Shown piece after piece: positions 1-7,593 of a stretch of 11,625 bases of DNA; the stretch's first letter is position 1, and every line of letters begins with the position of its first letter. The translations under genes and the position numbers were made by a program. Source of the DNA: Verrucomicrobiales bacterium (GTDB taxonomy: Bacteria; Verrucomicrobiota; Verrucomicrobiia; Verrucomicrobiales; Akkermansiaceae); NCBI GenBank assembly GCA_002729295.1, contig PBTU01000109.1, positions 1 through 11,625 on the forward strand, given 5' to 3'. The notes beneath the pieces were generated by a model. That model was not told where the DNA came from. It worked only from the letters and a program-made list of their open reading frames with translations, and made no database searches.

Positions 1-840
1 CAGGTGGAGAAAAAACCTGCGGCTCCCTCTTCTGCCATGGCTCGAGTCATTGCGGCCAACACCACCTCGCCGGTCGCGATTCCCGTGCCGGAAATCAATG
101 TTCCCGAAGTGAGTATTGAGTTCGGAGACGGTGAAGGGTTCGGTGCCGGATGGGGAAGTGGAGATGGATTTGGCTCCGGTGGAGGAGGTAGTTTTTTCGG
201 ACAGAAAACTTCGGCGGAACGGGTGCTTTATATTATCGATTACTCGTCTTCTATGAAAAGCCAAGGACGTGAGCCGCTGATGCGGAAGGAGATGAAGAAG
301 TCTCTCGATAGTCTTGTTCCAGGAACGAAATACCAGATTGTCTTCTTTTCCGGTCCGGCTTGGGTTGCGGGTAACGAGGTGCAGCACAGCAAGGACAAGA
401 GGAGTGCGACAATTACTGATGGGTCCAAGAAATTTGAATGGACCGGTAAAGGGGCCGGTGGCTGGGAGCCCCAGGGGAAGAAGCAGGTTCCCGAATGGCT
501 TGATCTTACCAATCTCCAGCTGAAAAAATCGCAAAAGATCGTAAAGGAATCCAAGCTCTCTTTTGGGACGAGCTGGAAAGGGCCTCTGGAAATGGCTTTC
601 GATATGGATCCACTTCCCCAAGCTATTTTCTTTATGACCGATGGTGTTTCTGGGAAAGAGTCTTTGGATATTGCCAAGAAAATCGGATCACGTGCCCGGA
701 CCAAGGGGATCGTGATTAATACCGTGTCTCTCATGGAGCCCAGAGCTCAGGAAGCGATGGGAACTTTGGCCAAAAAATCCGGTGGGCAGTTCACCATCGT
801 CAATAAAGACGGGAAGCGCGAGCCTGTGGATTTCAAGTGA
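1..840 (+). CDS. von Willebrand factor A (VWA) domain protein, 5' end outside window
   Basis: The reading frame is open to the first base, so the true start probably lies upstream; a GTG at 4-6 is only the first possible start inside the window. Numbered from that GTG (278 residues), residues 1-40 are Ala/Pro/Val-rich and residues 41-66 are a glycine-rich linker. A VWA fold follows from about residue 73. All the classical MIDAS metal-site residues are visible: D79-x-S81-x-S83 after a hydrophobic strand (VLYIID), T189 in FGTSW, and D213 in FFMTDG. Such domains usually bind protein partners through a divalent metal. A membrane anchor or signal peptide, if present, would be in the missing N-terminus. 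The protein ends about 65 residues after the third metal motif, so nothing else is fused behind the VWA domain. The partner and role are unknown. It converges with yqgE and no strong terminator is visible between them. Confidence 0.85.
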   Translation, partial: QVEKKPAAPSSAMARVIAANTTSPVAIPVPEINVPEVSIEFGDGEGFGAGWGSGDGFGSGGGGSFFGQKTSAERVLYIIDYSSSMKSQGREPLMRKEMKKSLDSLVPGTKYQIVFFSGPAWVAGNEVQHSKDKRSATITDGSKKFEWTGKGAGGWEPQGKKQVPEWLDLTNLQLKKSQKIVKESKLSFGTSWKGPLEMAFDMDPLPQAIFFMTDGVSGKESLDIAKKIGSRARTKGIVINTVSLMEPRAQEAMGTLAKKSGGQFTIVNKDGKREPVDFK

Positions 841-1073
841 TCGCAAGCCTCAATCGAGGCGGAGCATCTTAGAGAGGGTTTTACTTTTGGCGGCAAGTCG
901 GAGGTCAAGTTTTCCTGCTGAATCCCGAGCTGTTTGTTGGGCCGGACACTGAAAGGCGAGGGTGGCAGAGAGAATGGTCGGATAAAGGGGACGAGCGCTT
1001 TTTATATGATCTGAAAATACGCTATTTTTTAAGGGGGAGGCCACTACCGAGCAAGAGTTCGTGATTGCTGGGA

Positions 1074-1625
1074 TTAGTTCGAGAGAATCTCGTCGGGAGC
1101 TTTGGAGAGAATGTGGTGGAAGGGGGAAATTCCCTCCATGATGGTTTTCCAAAGGCCGGGCTCGTGCGAGACGGAGAGAAGTTCGGGTTTGGCCAATACC
1201 GCAAACCACGACTGTTGCTCTATTTCGTCCTCAAGTTGGTCTTTTTCCCAGCCCGAATATCCTACAAAAGCGCGGACAATCGCGCCCGGCTTGTGGACGT
1301 AGCGGTCGGCGTCTTCTGCGGAGATGCGGGCTTTGAAATGAAAATTCTCCTCCTCATTCCAAAATGCCGCGAAGGAGAGGTGGGTTTTAGCGACAGGGCC
1401 ACCGATGTGGACTTGCACCGAACTGAGGTCGGAAAACTCGTCTCCTTTGAGGAGATCTCCGACGGTGTGTCCGGCCGGTTGATTGAGAATGAGGCCCATG
1501 GCACCGTCTTCCTCGGAATGATCAGCGAGAAGAACGACTGATTTGTGAAAAATCCCTCCACGGAGCGACGGGTCGGCGAGAAGGAGCTTCCCGTTGAAAT
1601 CCGGTTCGTCCGAGGTGTTTTTCAC
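1074..1625 (-). CDS. yqgE: YqgE/AlgH family (UPF0301) protein
   Basis: This 183-residue protein has the usual length for the YqgE/AlgH (UPF0301, DUF179) family. Family hallmarks are present in order: GKLLLADPSLRGGIFHKSVV (residues 12-31), a GAMGLILNQP segment (41-50), HIGGPV (73-78), FVGYSGWEKDQLEDEI (120-135) and W140-F141. The molecular function of the family is not established. Proteobacterial relatives have been called transcriptional regulators (AlgH), although the fold is not a classical DNA-binding one. No signal peptide is seen, so it should be cytoplasmic. The start chosen is GTG at 1625, because the conserved domain begins 11 residues later. The frame stays open about 43 codons further upstream but contains no ATG, GTG or TTG. 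The gene is head-to-head with transketolase, with a 155-bp spacer. Confidence 0.93.
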   Translation of the reverse strand: MKNTSDEPDFNGKLLLADPSLRGGIFHKSVVLLADHSEEDGAMGLILNQPAGHTVGDLLKGDEFSDLSSVQVHIGGPVAKTHLSFAAFWNEEENFHFKARISAEDADRYVHKPGAIVRAFVGYSGWEKDQLEDEIEQQSWFAVLAKPELLSVSHEPGLWKTIMEGISPFHHILSKAPDEILSN

Positions 1626-1631
1626 GTGGAA

Positions 1632-1699
1632 ATCATCAATCGGTGGCGGGCGAAGGTCAAGAATGGGTGGTTTCCATGAGGAATTATCATCAATAGGTG
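1632..1699. repeat. 14-bp direct repeat (one mismatch) in the yqgE-tkt divergent spacer
   Basis: ATCATCAATCGGTG at 1632-1645 recurs as ATCATCAATAGGTG at 1686-1699, matching at 13 of 14 bases with a 54-bp period. Both copies lie between the divergent yqgE and tkt starts. They could be paired binding sites for a regulator. The 54-bp period is also a whole number of codons in the open frame upstream of yqgE, where each copy encodes the tripeptide Ile-Asp-Asp. The repeat is seen directly; its role is unknown. Confidence 0.5.
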
Positions 1700-1780
1700 T
1701 CGATTTGCCGCAAAGAATCCCCTTAATGAAAGCTATTACTTCTTGATTGAACCGCCAGATTTAGTGAGGTTCCCGCCCTC

Positions 1781-3757
1781 ATGAATACAGAAGCACTAAC
1801 AAGAGTAGCCGCAGAGGCCCGCGGATTGGCCATCGATGCCGTCCACGCCTGTTCCTCCGGTCACCTCGGCCTTCCCTTGGGTTGCGCAGATATGGGGGCC
1901 GTTCTTTTTGGGGAATCCCTCCGTTTTAACCCCGCCGCTCCCAAGTGGTTGAATCGTGACCGTTTCATCCTTTCCGCCGGTCACGGCTCGATGTTCATCT
2001 ACAGCTGGCTCCAGCTTTCGGGATATAATGTTTCCATCCAGGACGTCGCTGATTTCCGCAAACTGCATTCGATCACTCCGGGTCACCCCGAGTTCGACGA
2101 GACGGAAGGTGTCGAAGCCACCACCGGACCACTCGGACAGGGAGTGGGTAATGCCGTGGGATATGCTCTCTCCGGAAAGCGCGCCGCCGCGAAATTCAAC
2201 ACCGCCGATCACACAATTATCGACAACCACGTCGTTGCTCTCGCCGGGGACGGATGTCTTCAGGAGGGAGTTGCCCAGGAAGCGATTGCTTTCGCGGGTC
2301 ACAGCCAGCTCGATAACCTCATTTTGATATACGATTCCAATGACGTCACGCTCGACGCCATGGCCGACGTTTCCCAAGGTTGGGACGCAGCAAAATACTT
2401 CGAGTCTCTCAACTGGGATGCTGTTACTATCGACGGGCATGATCTGGCCGCCGTGAAAGCCGCTTTCGATACCGCCAAGTCGAGCGACAACGGCAAGCCA
2501 ACGGTTATTATTGCCAAGACCGAGATTGGCCGTGGTATTCCCGAAGTTGCCGGAACGGCCAAAGGTCACGGTGAGGGTGGAGCTAACTTTGCTGAATCCG
2601 CTCGCAAGGGGCTGGGACTCCCGGAGGAGACCTTCTTTGTCTCCGAGGAGACCAAAGCATATTTCGCCGCACAGAACGAGGGCCGCGTTGACGAGTTCAC
2701 TGAGTGGGAAGCGACATTCGCTGCCTGGTCCGCTGCCAATCCGGCTCTCGCCGAGGAACTCCAAGCAGGGGTCTCTAATATTGTTCCGACCGATCTCTCC
2801 GCTCAGATTCCCGCTTTCGCCGACGATTACGCCGATGCAACCCGTGGGTCGGGTGGTGTGGTGATCAATGCTGTGGCCAAAGCCATGCCTAATCTAATCA
2901 CCGGGTCAGCCGACCTCTACGGATCGACAAAGAACTACCTCAAGGACGGTGGCGATTATTCCGCTATGACTCCGGAAGGGCGTAATATTTGGTTTGGTAT
3001 TCGCGAGCATGCGATGGGCGCGATCTGTAATGGCATCGCCTACGATGGTCTCTTCCGCGCGAGTGGAGCGACCTTCCTCGTCTTCGCTGATTATCTTCGT
3101 CCTGCGATTCGTATCGCAGGTCTTGCCAAACTGCCTGTCACCTATGTCTTCACACACGATTCCGTTGGAGTGGGAGAGGACGGACCGACTCACCAGCCGG
3201 TGGAAACGGTCAGCGGTCTCCGCGTCATTCCCAACGTCGACGTGATTCGTCCTGCTGATCAGGAAGAAGTCGCTGGAGCGTGGATTTCTTCCATGGAGCG
3301 TGCCGATGGACCGACCGTTCTTAGTTTGAGCCGTCAGAAGGTTCTTCCTCTGAATGATTACGCGTCTGTCGAGACCCGCCGTGATGGTGTTCGCAAGGGA
3401 GCATACATTCTCAAGAGGGAAGAAGGCGCACTTGAGTGCATCATTCTTGCGACTGGTTCGGAAGTGGAGCACGCTGTCAATGCAGCCAAAGAACTTGGAG
3501 CCGGAGCCCGCGTGGTTTCCGTTCCCTGCATGGAGCGCTTTGATCGCCAGACCGCCGAGTATCGCGAGGAGGTTCTCCCGTCTTCCTGCACCAAGCGTGT
3601 TGCCATCGAAGCCGGTGTCAGCGCCCTCTGGTATAAGTATGTCGGACTCGAAGGCTCTGTCGTCGGAATTGATAGATTCGGCATGTCTGCACCTGGTAAC
3701 GTGGTGATGGACGAGCTCGGCATCAATGCCGCTAGCGTGGTGAGCGCGTTGAGTTAA
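1781..3757 (+). CDS. tkt: Transketolase
   Basis: This is a full-length thiamine-diphosphate transketolase of 658 residues. It moves two-carbon ketol units between sugar phosphates (xylulose-5-P with ribose-5-P or erythrose-4-P) in the cytoplasmic non-oxidative pentose phosphate pathway. The three expected domains are visible. In the PP domain are H27 (SSGHLGLPLG), H68 (SAGHGS), H102 (GHPE), the ThDP motif G156-D157-G158 with N187, and H263 (KGHGEG). The pyrimidine domain starts near 345 and holds R355, the catalytic glutamate E409 in the IREHAMG motif, and THDSVGVGEDGPTHQPVE (458-475, with H460 and H471) for substrate binding. The C-terminal domain runs from about 540, with LATGSE at 556-561. 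The ATG at 1781 fits the family N-terminus. Upstream there is only a GAGG set 11 bases away, so Shine-Dalgarno support is weak. A strong terminator follows the stop codon. The gene appears to be monocistronic and housekeeping. Confidence 0.98.
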   Translation: MNTEALTRVAAEARGLAIDAVHACSSGHLGLPLGCADMGAVLFGESLRFNPAAPKWLNRDRFILSAGHGSMFIYSWLQLSGYNVSIQDVADFRKLHSITPGHPEFDETEGVEATTGPLGQGVGNAVGYALSGKRAAAKFNTADHTIIDNHVVALAGDGCLQEGVAQEAIAFAGHSQLDNLILIYDSNDVTLDAMADVSQGWDAAKYFESLNWDAVTIDGHDLAAVKAAFDTAKSSDNGKPTVIIAKTEIGRGIPEVAGTAKGHGEGGANFAESARKGLGLPEETFFVSEETKAYFAAQNEGRVDEFTEWEATFAAWSAANPALAEELQAGVSNIVPTDLSAQIPAFADDYADATRGSGGVVINAVAKAMPNLITGSADLYGSTKNYLKDGGDYSAMTPEGRNIWFGIREHAMGAICNGIAYDGLFRASGATFLVFADYLRPAIRIAGLAKLPVTYVFTHDSVGVGEDGPTHQPVETVSGLRVIPNVDVIRPADQEEVAGAWISSMERADGPTVLSLSRQKVLPLNDYASVETRRDGVRKGAYILKREEGALECIILATGSEVEHAVNAAKELGAGARVVSVPCMERFDRQTAEYREEVLPSSCTKRVAIEAGVSALWYKYVGLEGSVVGIDRFGMSAPGNVVMDELGINAASVVSALS

Positions 3758-3780
3758 GCGATTACCTTTAAAAATTTAAC

Positions 3781-3820
3781 AGCCTCCATCCGGGATCGGG
3801 CGGAGGCTTTTTTTATTTTT
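3781..3820 (+). terminator. Rho-independent terminator of tkt
   Basis: AGCCTCC (3781-3787) pairs with GGAGGCT (3802-3808), and the 14-base interior is C/G-rich. A T-rich tract starts at 3808 (seven T, one A, five T). It lies 23 bp after the transketolase stop codon, so it fits termination of tkt. Confidence 0.9.
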
Positions 3821-3826
3821 GGAAAC

Positions 3827-3853
3827 AAAAAAAGGCCTCCGGTCAGGGAGGCC
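3827..3853 (-). terminator. Rho-independent terminator of the DUF1080 gene cluster
   Basis: GGCCTCC (3834-3840) pairs with GGAGGCC (3847-3853) around a 6-base loop. Read on the minus strand, the stem is followed by seven T (3833 back to 3827). It lies just past the stop codon of the DUF1080 gene, so it should end the minus-strand cluster. Together with the tkt terminator it insulates the convergent genes. Confidence 0.85.
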
Positions 3854-3874
3854 CTTTGAAGCTGAGATGAAGGA

Positions 3875-4486
3875 TTAGTCGAGCTTGCGGATGCGGAGTT
3901 TGCGGAAGTGGATCAAACTGCCGGGGTCGTGGCCCTGAATAGCGATGGTGCCTTTACTGAGGCGCTTGGTCTTTTCCTTGTGGTCAGCGGGTTCGGTGTA
4001 TTCGTTGGTTACCTTTCCGTCGATGGTGACTGTGATCTTCTTTCCTTCGACCTTGATGTTGTAGGTGAACCATTTGTCGTCGACATGGCCGGGGGTTTTG
4101 ACGTCTTTGAAGCTGTAAATGCTGCCGGTTTTACGCCAGTCCTTCTGGGTGGCGTTAACCTGACATTCGTATCCAACGGAGGGCCATCCTTTTTCCTGAT
4201 AGGCGGTGTGGATAAAGATGCCGGCATTGGCGCTTTTGGCGGTTTTGACTTCGCATTCGAATTCGAAATTCTTGAACTGGGCGTTGCCGTCTTTTCCATA
4301 GAAGAGGTGGGCGCGGGGGCCGACGACTTTGATGGTGCCGTCTTCGACGGAGAAGGTGGAGGGGTTTTCGGTATTAACCTTCCAGCCGTTAAGAGTTTTT
4401 CCGTCGAACATTTGCACCCATTCTCCGGCGAGGGCGAATTGAACAGAGAGGGCGGCAATTGCTGAGGCGATCAGTTTTGTTTTCAT
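3875..4486 (-). CDS. Secreted DUF1080 (3-keto-disaccharide hydrolase domain) protein
   Basis: From the ATG at 4486 the product is 203 residues. Residues 1-20 form a Sec signal peptide (KTK, then a hydrophobic stretch ending ALA, before GEW). The rest is one DUF1080 domain, a concanavalin-like beta-sandwich. Its entry motif is MFDGKTLNGWKV (26-37), its centre carries SANAGIFIHT (85-94) and GYECQV (105-110), and its characteristic ending is GTIAIQGHDPGSLIHFRKLRIRKL (179-202). Pfam names this family 3-keto-disaccharide hydrolase from a few characterised members; many relatives may only bind glycans, so the activity here is uncertain. An in-frame ATG at 4528 would put 14 extra residues before the signal peptide, so it was not chosen. 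The gene lies 53 bp downstream of the metallopeptidase gene on the same strand and is the last gene before the terminator. Confidence 0.92.
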   Translation of the reverse strand: MKTKLIASAIAALSVQFALAGEWVQMFDGKTLNGWKVNTENPSTFSVEDGTIKVVGPRAHLFYGKDGNAQFKNFEFECEVKTAKSANAGIFIHTAYQEKGWPSVGYECQVNATQKDWRKTGSIYSFKDVKTPGHVDDKWFTYNIKVEGKKITVTIDGKVTNEYTEPADHKEKTKRLSKGTIAIQGHDPGSLIHFRKLRIRKLD

Positions 4487-4539
4487 TTGTAGTGTGGGAT
4501 TTCTAGGGGTTGAGAGGGGGGATGGCAAATTGATTTAAT

Positions 4540-6309
4540 CTATCGTTTGAGGGTTGGCTCCAGCCAGAGCCCCCAGTCGGAAGCGGCTCCATCGGAAGTG
4601 GTCTCGGTGAGGAGTTCGAGGGACATAATAGTTTTGATGTTCAGAGAGAAGTTTTTAAGTTGTCCTTCTTTGATCACGGGAGATTTCCAAAGTGGTTTAC
4701 CGTCGCCTTTGATTTCGAATCGCACGGAGCCACTTTTCCCAGCAGCGAGGCCGACGCTCCCTTCGAGTTTTGACCATTTTTTGTTGAGCTTGTATCGATG
4801 AAGTGAAGGCGCGTGGGCGTAGATTCCAGTAGCGAAGATCTTTGATCCGGATTCGAGGAGGGGAGCAGGTCCGGGAAGGTTGTCGTAGCTTGGTCGTCCC
4901 CAGCCGACTATTTCGGAAGTGGGCGTGAGCCGGGTAAGTGCGACCAATTGGGTTGATTGGGAAATAGGACCTTTGGCATCATTTCGACTTAAGAGGATAC
5001 TGGCGATTTTTGCGGCCCGGGGATTCTTGAGTGCTGAGGAGATTCTTCGGGCTTCATCGATACGTTTGGCATTTAATGCCTCGATCAGAGGAGCGAGGGA
5101 TTTTTTGATTTGGAAGGTGGAGAGGTCTGGTGTGCCGTCCTTCGAAACGGCGTAGGGGTATTTGAATTTTGTTTGGGACATCCAGCCGTTGGTCGAACCG
5201 TTGACGTGGAGCGGGATGAGACGAAGCTCCCCGGATTTTCCCGCCGGGAGGGCGTCGCAGGTGAGAGTGAAGTTTCCGTTGGTATCGGGAATGGCCGTGG
5301 CCGTGGTGGCGTTGTAGTCGCTTCCTCCTTCGGGATCGAAATAGGCGACGACAGCGTAAACAGGAGGATTGGCGACGATTGAGCCCGAGACCTCGATCGC
5401 TTTACCTTCGGCGCTGATGCTGAGCTCTTTGATTTCGGCGGAGCTTGGGGAGTTGAATTCTTTTGTTGAGCCGGAGAATTGGGGATGGGAGGCCAGACGG
5501 AGGGCGTGGGCGAGGGTGAGGAAGGATCCTTTTCCTTCGCCACGGAGCTCATCGCCGTAGGAACGATTGCCCGATCCCATGAGAGCAGTCCCGCTAGCGG
5601 CTTCGTCGGGGCGTTCCCTGCAATGAGGAAGACCAAGAGCATGACCTAATTCGTGACAGACTCCACCGATGAAAATGGAGTTGTGTTTACCAAGGGAGAT
5701 GCGGCCGTACTCGCCGTCCTGTATCATGGGCTTCTTGAGGGGGATGTTTTTTGGGTCGAGCTCGGGGGAGTCGAGTTGCCAGGCGGTGCCTCTTTGGAAG
5801 TTTCCGCCGGCGTAGTAGGGGGAATTGTGTTTAAAGATGAGCTTTTCCTCATCCCAAGTGGCGAGGTTACAAAAGAGGACGATGGTTTCCTTTTCAGCGT
5901 CAATTCCTGCTTTGTTTAAAGCGGGGAGGCATTCTTTACGAATTTCATTTCCTGAGGGTCTTCCGTAGTGGGAGGTGGGATGGTTTCCTTCGATGAGATG
6001 GATTTTCAGCTTTCCCGGTTCGGAGTAAGGGAGGTTGATTGTGCGAAGTCCGAACCCAAGGCGCTCCATTTCCTTTGCATAGAACCTCTGGATGTGCTCC
6101 ATCATTCGAGTCAGACGAGCCTCGTAATTTGCCGGAGGTTTCCGGTCGTTTGGCGTCCAGAGGACGAAGTGGAGGCTTCGAGTCTCCTTCTTGGGAGCAA
6201 TCGCATTCCAGCCGTCGAGAATCTTGATCGCCTGAGCGGCTTTCTTGGCTTCGCCCGGAACTTGGGCGGTGAGCGTTGCGATGGACAGGGCAAGAAGGCA
6301 GAGGCGCAT
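4540..6309 (-). CDS. Secreted zinc metallopeptidase with C-terminal NPCBM carbohydrate-binding domain
   Basis: The product has 589 residues. Residues 1-21 look like a short signal peptide (MRLCLLALSIATLTAQ, then small residues). A metzincin-type zinc motif H219-E220-L-G-H223-A-L-G226-L-P-H229 supplies three His ligands and the catalytic Glu. M244 in TALMGSG is a good candidate for the metzincin Met-turn. Residues about 290-385 resemble a small beta-sandwich, and 390-445 is probably helical (many Ala, Lys and Arg). Residues about 450-587 match the NPCBM pattern: VGWGRPSYDN (468-477), IFATGIYAHAPSLHRYKL (491-508), VRFEIKGDGKPLWKSPV (529-545) and a terminal DWGLWLEP. It probably cleaves proteins outside the cytoplasm, perhaps glycoproteins, held by the NPCBM module; substrate is inference. 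It starts 48 bp after the PQQ-propeller stop codon and precedes the DUF1080 gene, as in an operon. Confidence 0.88.
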   Translation of the reverse strand: MRLCLLALSIATLTAQVPGEAKKAAQAIKILDGWNAIAPKKETRSLHFVLWTPNDRKPPANYEARLTRMMEHIQRFYAKEMERLGFGLRTINLPYSEPGKLKIHLIEGNHPTSHYGRPSGNEIRKECLPALNKAGIDAEKETIVLFCNLATWDEEKLIFKHNSPYYAGGNFQRGTAWQLDSPELDPKNIPLKKPMIQDGEYGRISLGKHNSIFIGGVCHELGHALGLPHCRERPDEAASGTALMGSGNRSYGDELRGEGKGSFLTLAHALRLASHPQFSGSTKEFNSPSSAEIKELSISAEGKAIEVSGSIVANPPVYAVVAYFDPEGGSDYNATTATAIPDTNGNFTLTCDALPAGKSGELRLIPLHVNGSTNGWMSQTKFKYPYAVSKDGTPDLSTFQIKKSLAPLIEALNAKRIDEARRISSALKNPRAAKIASILLSRNDAKGPISQSTQLVALTRLTPTSEIVGWGRPSYDNLPGPAPLLESGSKIFATGIYAHAPSLHRYKLNKKWSKLEGSVGLAAGKSGSVRFEIKGDGKPLWKSPVIKEGQLKNFSLNIKTIMSLELLTETTSDGAASDWGLWLEPTLKR

Positions 6310-6357
6310 GGAGAAGAAATAGCTCTTTCTCTGAATTACCCAAGCAAGGAAATGAGG

Positions 6358-7593
6358 CTATTTCCAGTGGTAGACCGAGATGCCTTCGAGGTCGCGGATG
6401 ACCACTTCCTCTCCGCAGATTGTCAGGTGAGCCCAGGTCGGGCGGGCGCTGACTTCGAGTTCATCGATAAGTTTAAACTCCTTGGGATTCGCCTCGATCA
6501 GGTAGAGCTTTCCCTTGCTGTCGAGAGCGAGAATGCGGTTGCCATTTGAGACGGTGGACCAGTAGTCGCCGAAATTCTTTTCGGTGGACCACAGAACCTT
6601 CTGGGCACTTGGGTCGATGCAGTGAAAGCGCTTGTCCCTGCCGTGGAGGTAGACCTTTCCATCGATCACCACGGGCGACGACATGTTCCCTTCGATCTTG
6701 TCGTTCCAGAGCTCCTTTACGCTTTGGGCTTTTCCCTTGGTGGCGATGTCATACCAGAATGTTCCGCCCCCGTAGCTAGCCGTGAAAACTTTGTCTCCGA
6801 TCGGAGTTGGAGTCAGGATGTTCATTCCGCGGAAAGCTTTTACCGGAGTGGACCAGAGAATCGAGCCGTCGTCGGGCGAGACACCGGCCAGGGCCATGCG
6901 GGCTTGAACCAGAATTTGGTCGACTCCACCAATCGTTGCGCGGGTTGGGGAGGAGAAGGCTTCGCCCCACATGGCGCGATCGTCCTTTATTGCTTTCCAG
7001 ACAGACTTCCCGTCTGATTTACGGATTTTGCGCAAAGCGCCTCCTACCTGGGCGTAGACGTGCTCCTTGTCGAGCATTGGTGAGGAGACGAAACCGAATT
7101 GGGGGCGCGTTGTTTTTTCGTCAGCAGGATAATCGACCCGCCAGCGTTCCTTACCATTGGTTACATCCAGAGCAACGAGGACGTCGCGCATCCCTCCGAC
7201 AAAAAGTGTTTCGCCATCGCAGGCCGGAGTGCATCGGGCCCAACTCCCATTTTTGGCCGCATAGAAGGGCACTCTCATCGATCCGGCCCAGCTGGTTTCC
7301 CAGAGTTGCTCCCCGGTTTTGCGGTCGAAGGCGCGGACGATTTCATTTTTCTTGTCTTTCGTTTCGACGGTGAAGATGCGATTCCCTGAGATAATGGGGC
7401 TGGAGTAGCCTTGAGCGAGATCTTTGGACCAAATTTTCTGAAGGTTTTGTTTGTTCAGTTGATCAGGCCAAGCCTTGGCACCCTTGTGGATTTGTCCGTC
7501 CCGAGTGGGGCCGCGCCATTCGAGCCAATCCGGGGCCGCGAATAGGGAGACAGGGACTGCGAGGATGAGGCTATACAACGTGAGAGATTTCAT
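6358..7593 (-). CDS. Secreted PQQ-like (outer-membrane-assembly BamB-type fold) beta-propeller protein
   Basis: The product has 411 residues. A signal peptide covers residues 1-19 or 20 (MKSLTLYSLILAVPVSLFA). The mature start carries DWLEWRGPTRDG (22-33), a motif common in secreted PQQ-like propellers of Planctomycetes and Verrucomicrobia. Propeller repeats of the type 'x-A-x-D-xx-TGxxxW' follow: RAFDRKTGEQLWE (87-99), ALDVTNGKERWR (141-152), IRKSDGKSVWK (190-200), GVSPDDGSILWS (237-248) and HCIDPSAQKVLWS further on. No haem motif or alcohol-dehydrogenase signature (such as a Cys-Cys pair) was seen, so it is more likely a scaffold or binding propeller than a quinoprotein enzyme. It is the first gene of the minus-strand cluster, so the cluster promoter should lie within 7594-7989. 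Its leader is pyrimidine-rich with no Shine-Dalgarno sequence. Confidence 0.9.
   Translation of the reverse strand: MKSLTLYSLILAVPVSLFAAPDWLEWRGPTRDGQIHKGAKAWPDQLNKQNLQKIWSKDLAQGYSSPIISGNRIFTVETKDKKNEIVRAFDRKTGEQLWETSWAGSMRVPFYAAKNGSWARCTPACDGETLFVGGMRDVLVALDVTNGKERWRVDYPADEKTTRPQFGFVSSPMLDKEHVYAQVGGALRKIRKSDGKSVWKAIKDDRAMWGEAFSSPTRATIGGVDQILVQARMALAGVSPDDGSILWSTPVKAFRGMNILTPTPIGDKVFTASYGGGTFWYDIATKGKAQSVKELWNDKIEGNMSSPVVIDGKVYLHGRDKRFHCIDPSAQKVLWSTEKNFGDYWSTVSNGNRILALDSKGKLYLIEANPKEFKLIDELEVSARPTWAHLTICGEEVVIRDLEGISVYHWK

Noticed and set aside
847..860. GCCTC-AATC-GAGGC hairpin just after the VWA gene
   Set aside because: The stem is only 5 bp and there is no T-run on either side, so it is not supportable as a terminator.
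850..1209. 119-codon minus-strand open frame reaching past the end of yqgE
   Set aside because: Half of it overlaps yqgE in another frame; the non-overlapping part has only a GTG start near 1044, no ribosome-binding site and no recognised motif.
1701..1740. TTGCCG ... TATTAC as a tkt promoter
   Set aside because: The spacing between the two boxes is 23 bp, too long for a sigma-70 type promoter, and other box choices fit no better.
1796..2764. 322-codon open frame antisense to transketolase
   Set aside because: It lies fully inside a clear transketolase gene, shows no family motif, and long antisense frames are common in codon-biased GC-rich genes.
3908..4465. 185-codon open frame antisense to the DUF1080 gene
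   Set aside because: The Gly/Val/Phe-rich translation mirrors the codon pattern of the real gene on the other strand and has no recognisable domain.
4487..4528. Upstream ATG for the DUF1080 gene
   Set aside because: It would add 14 residues before a normal signal peptide.
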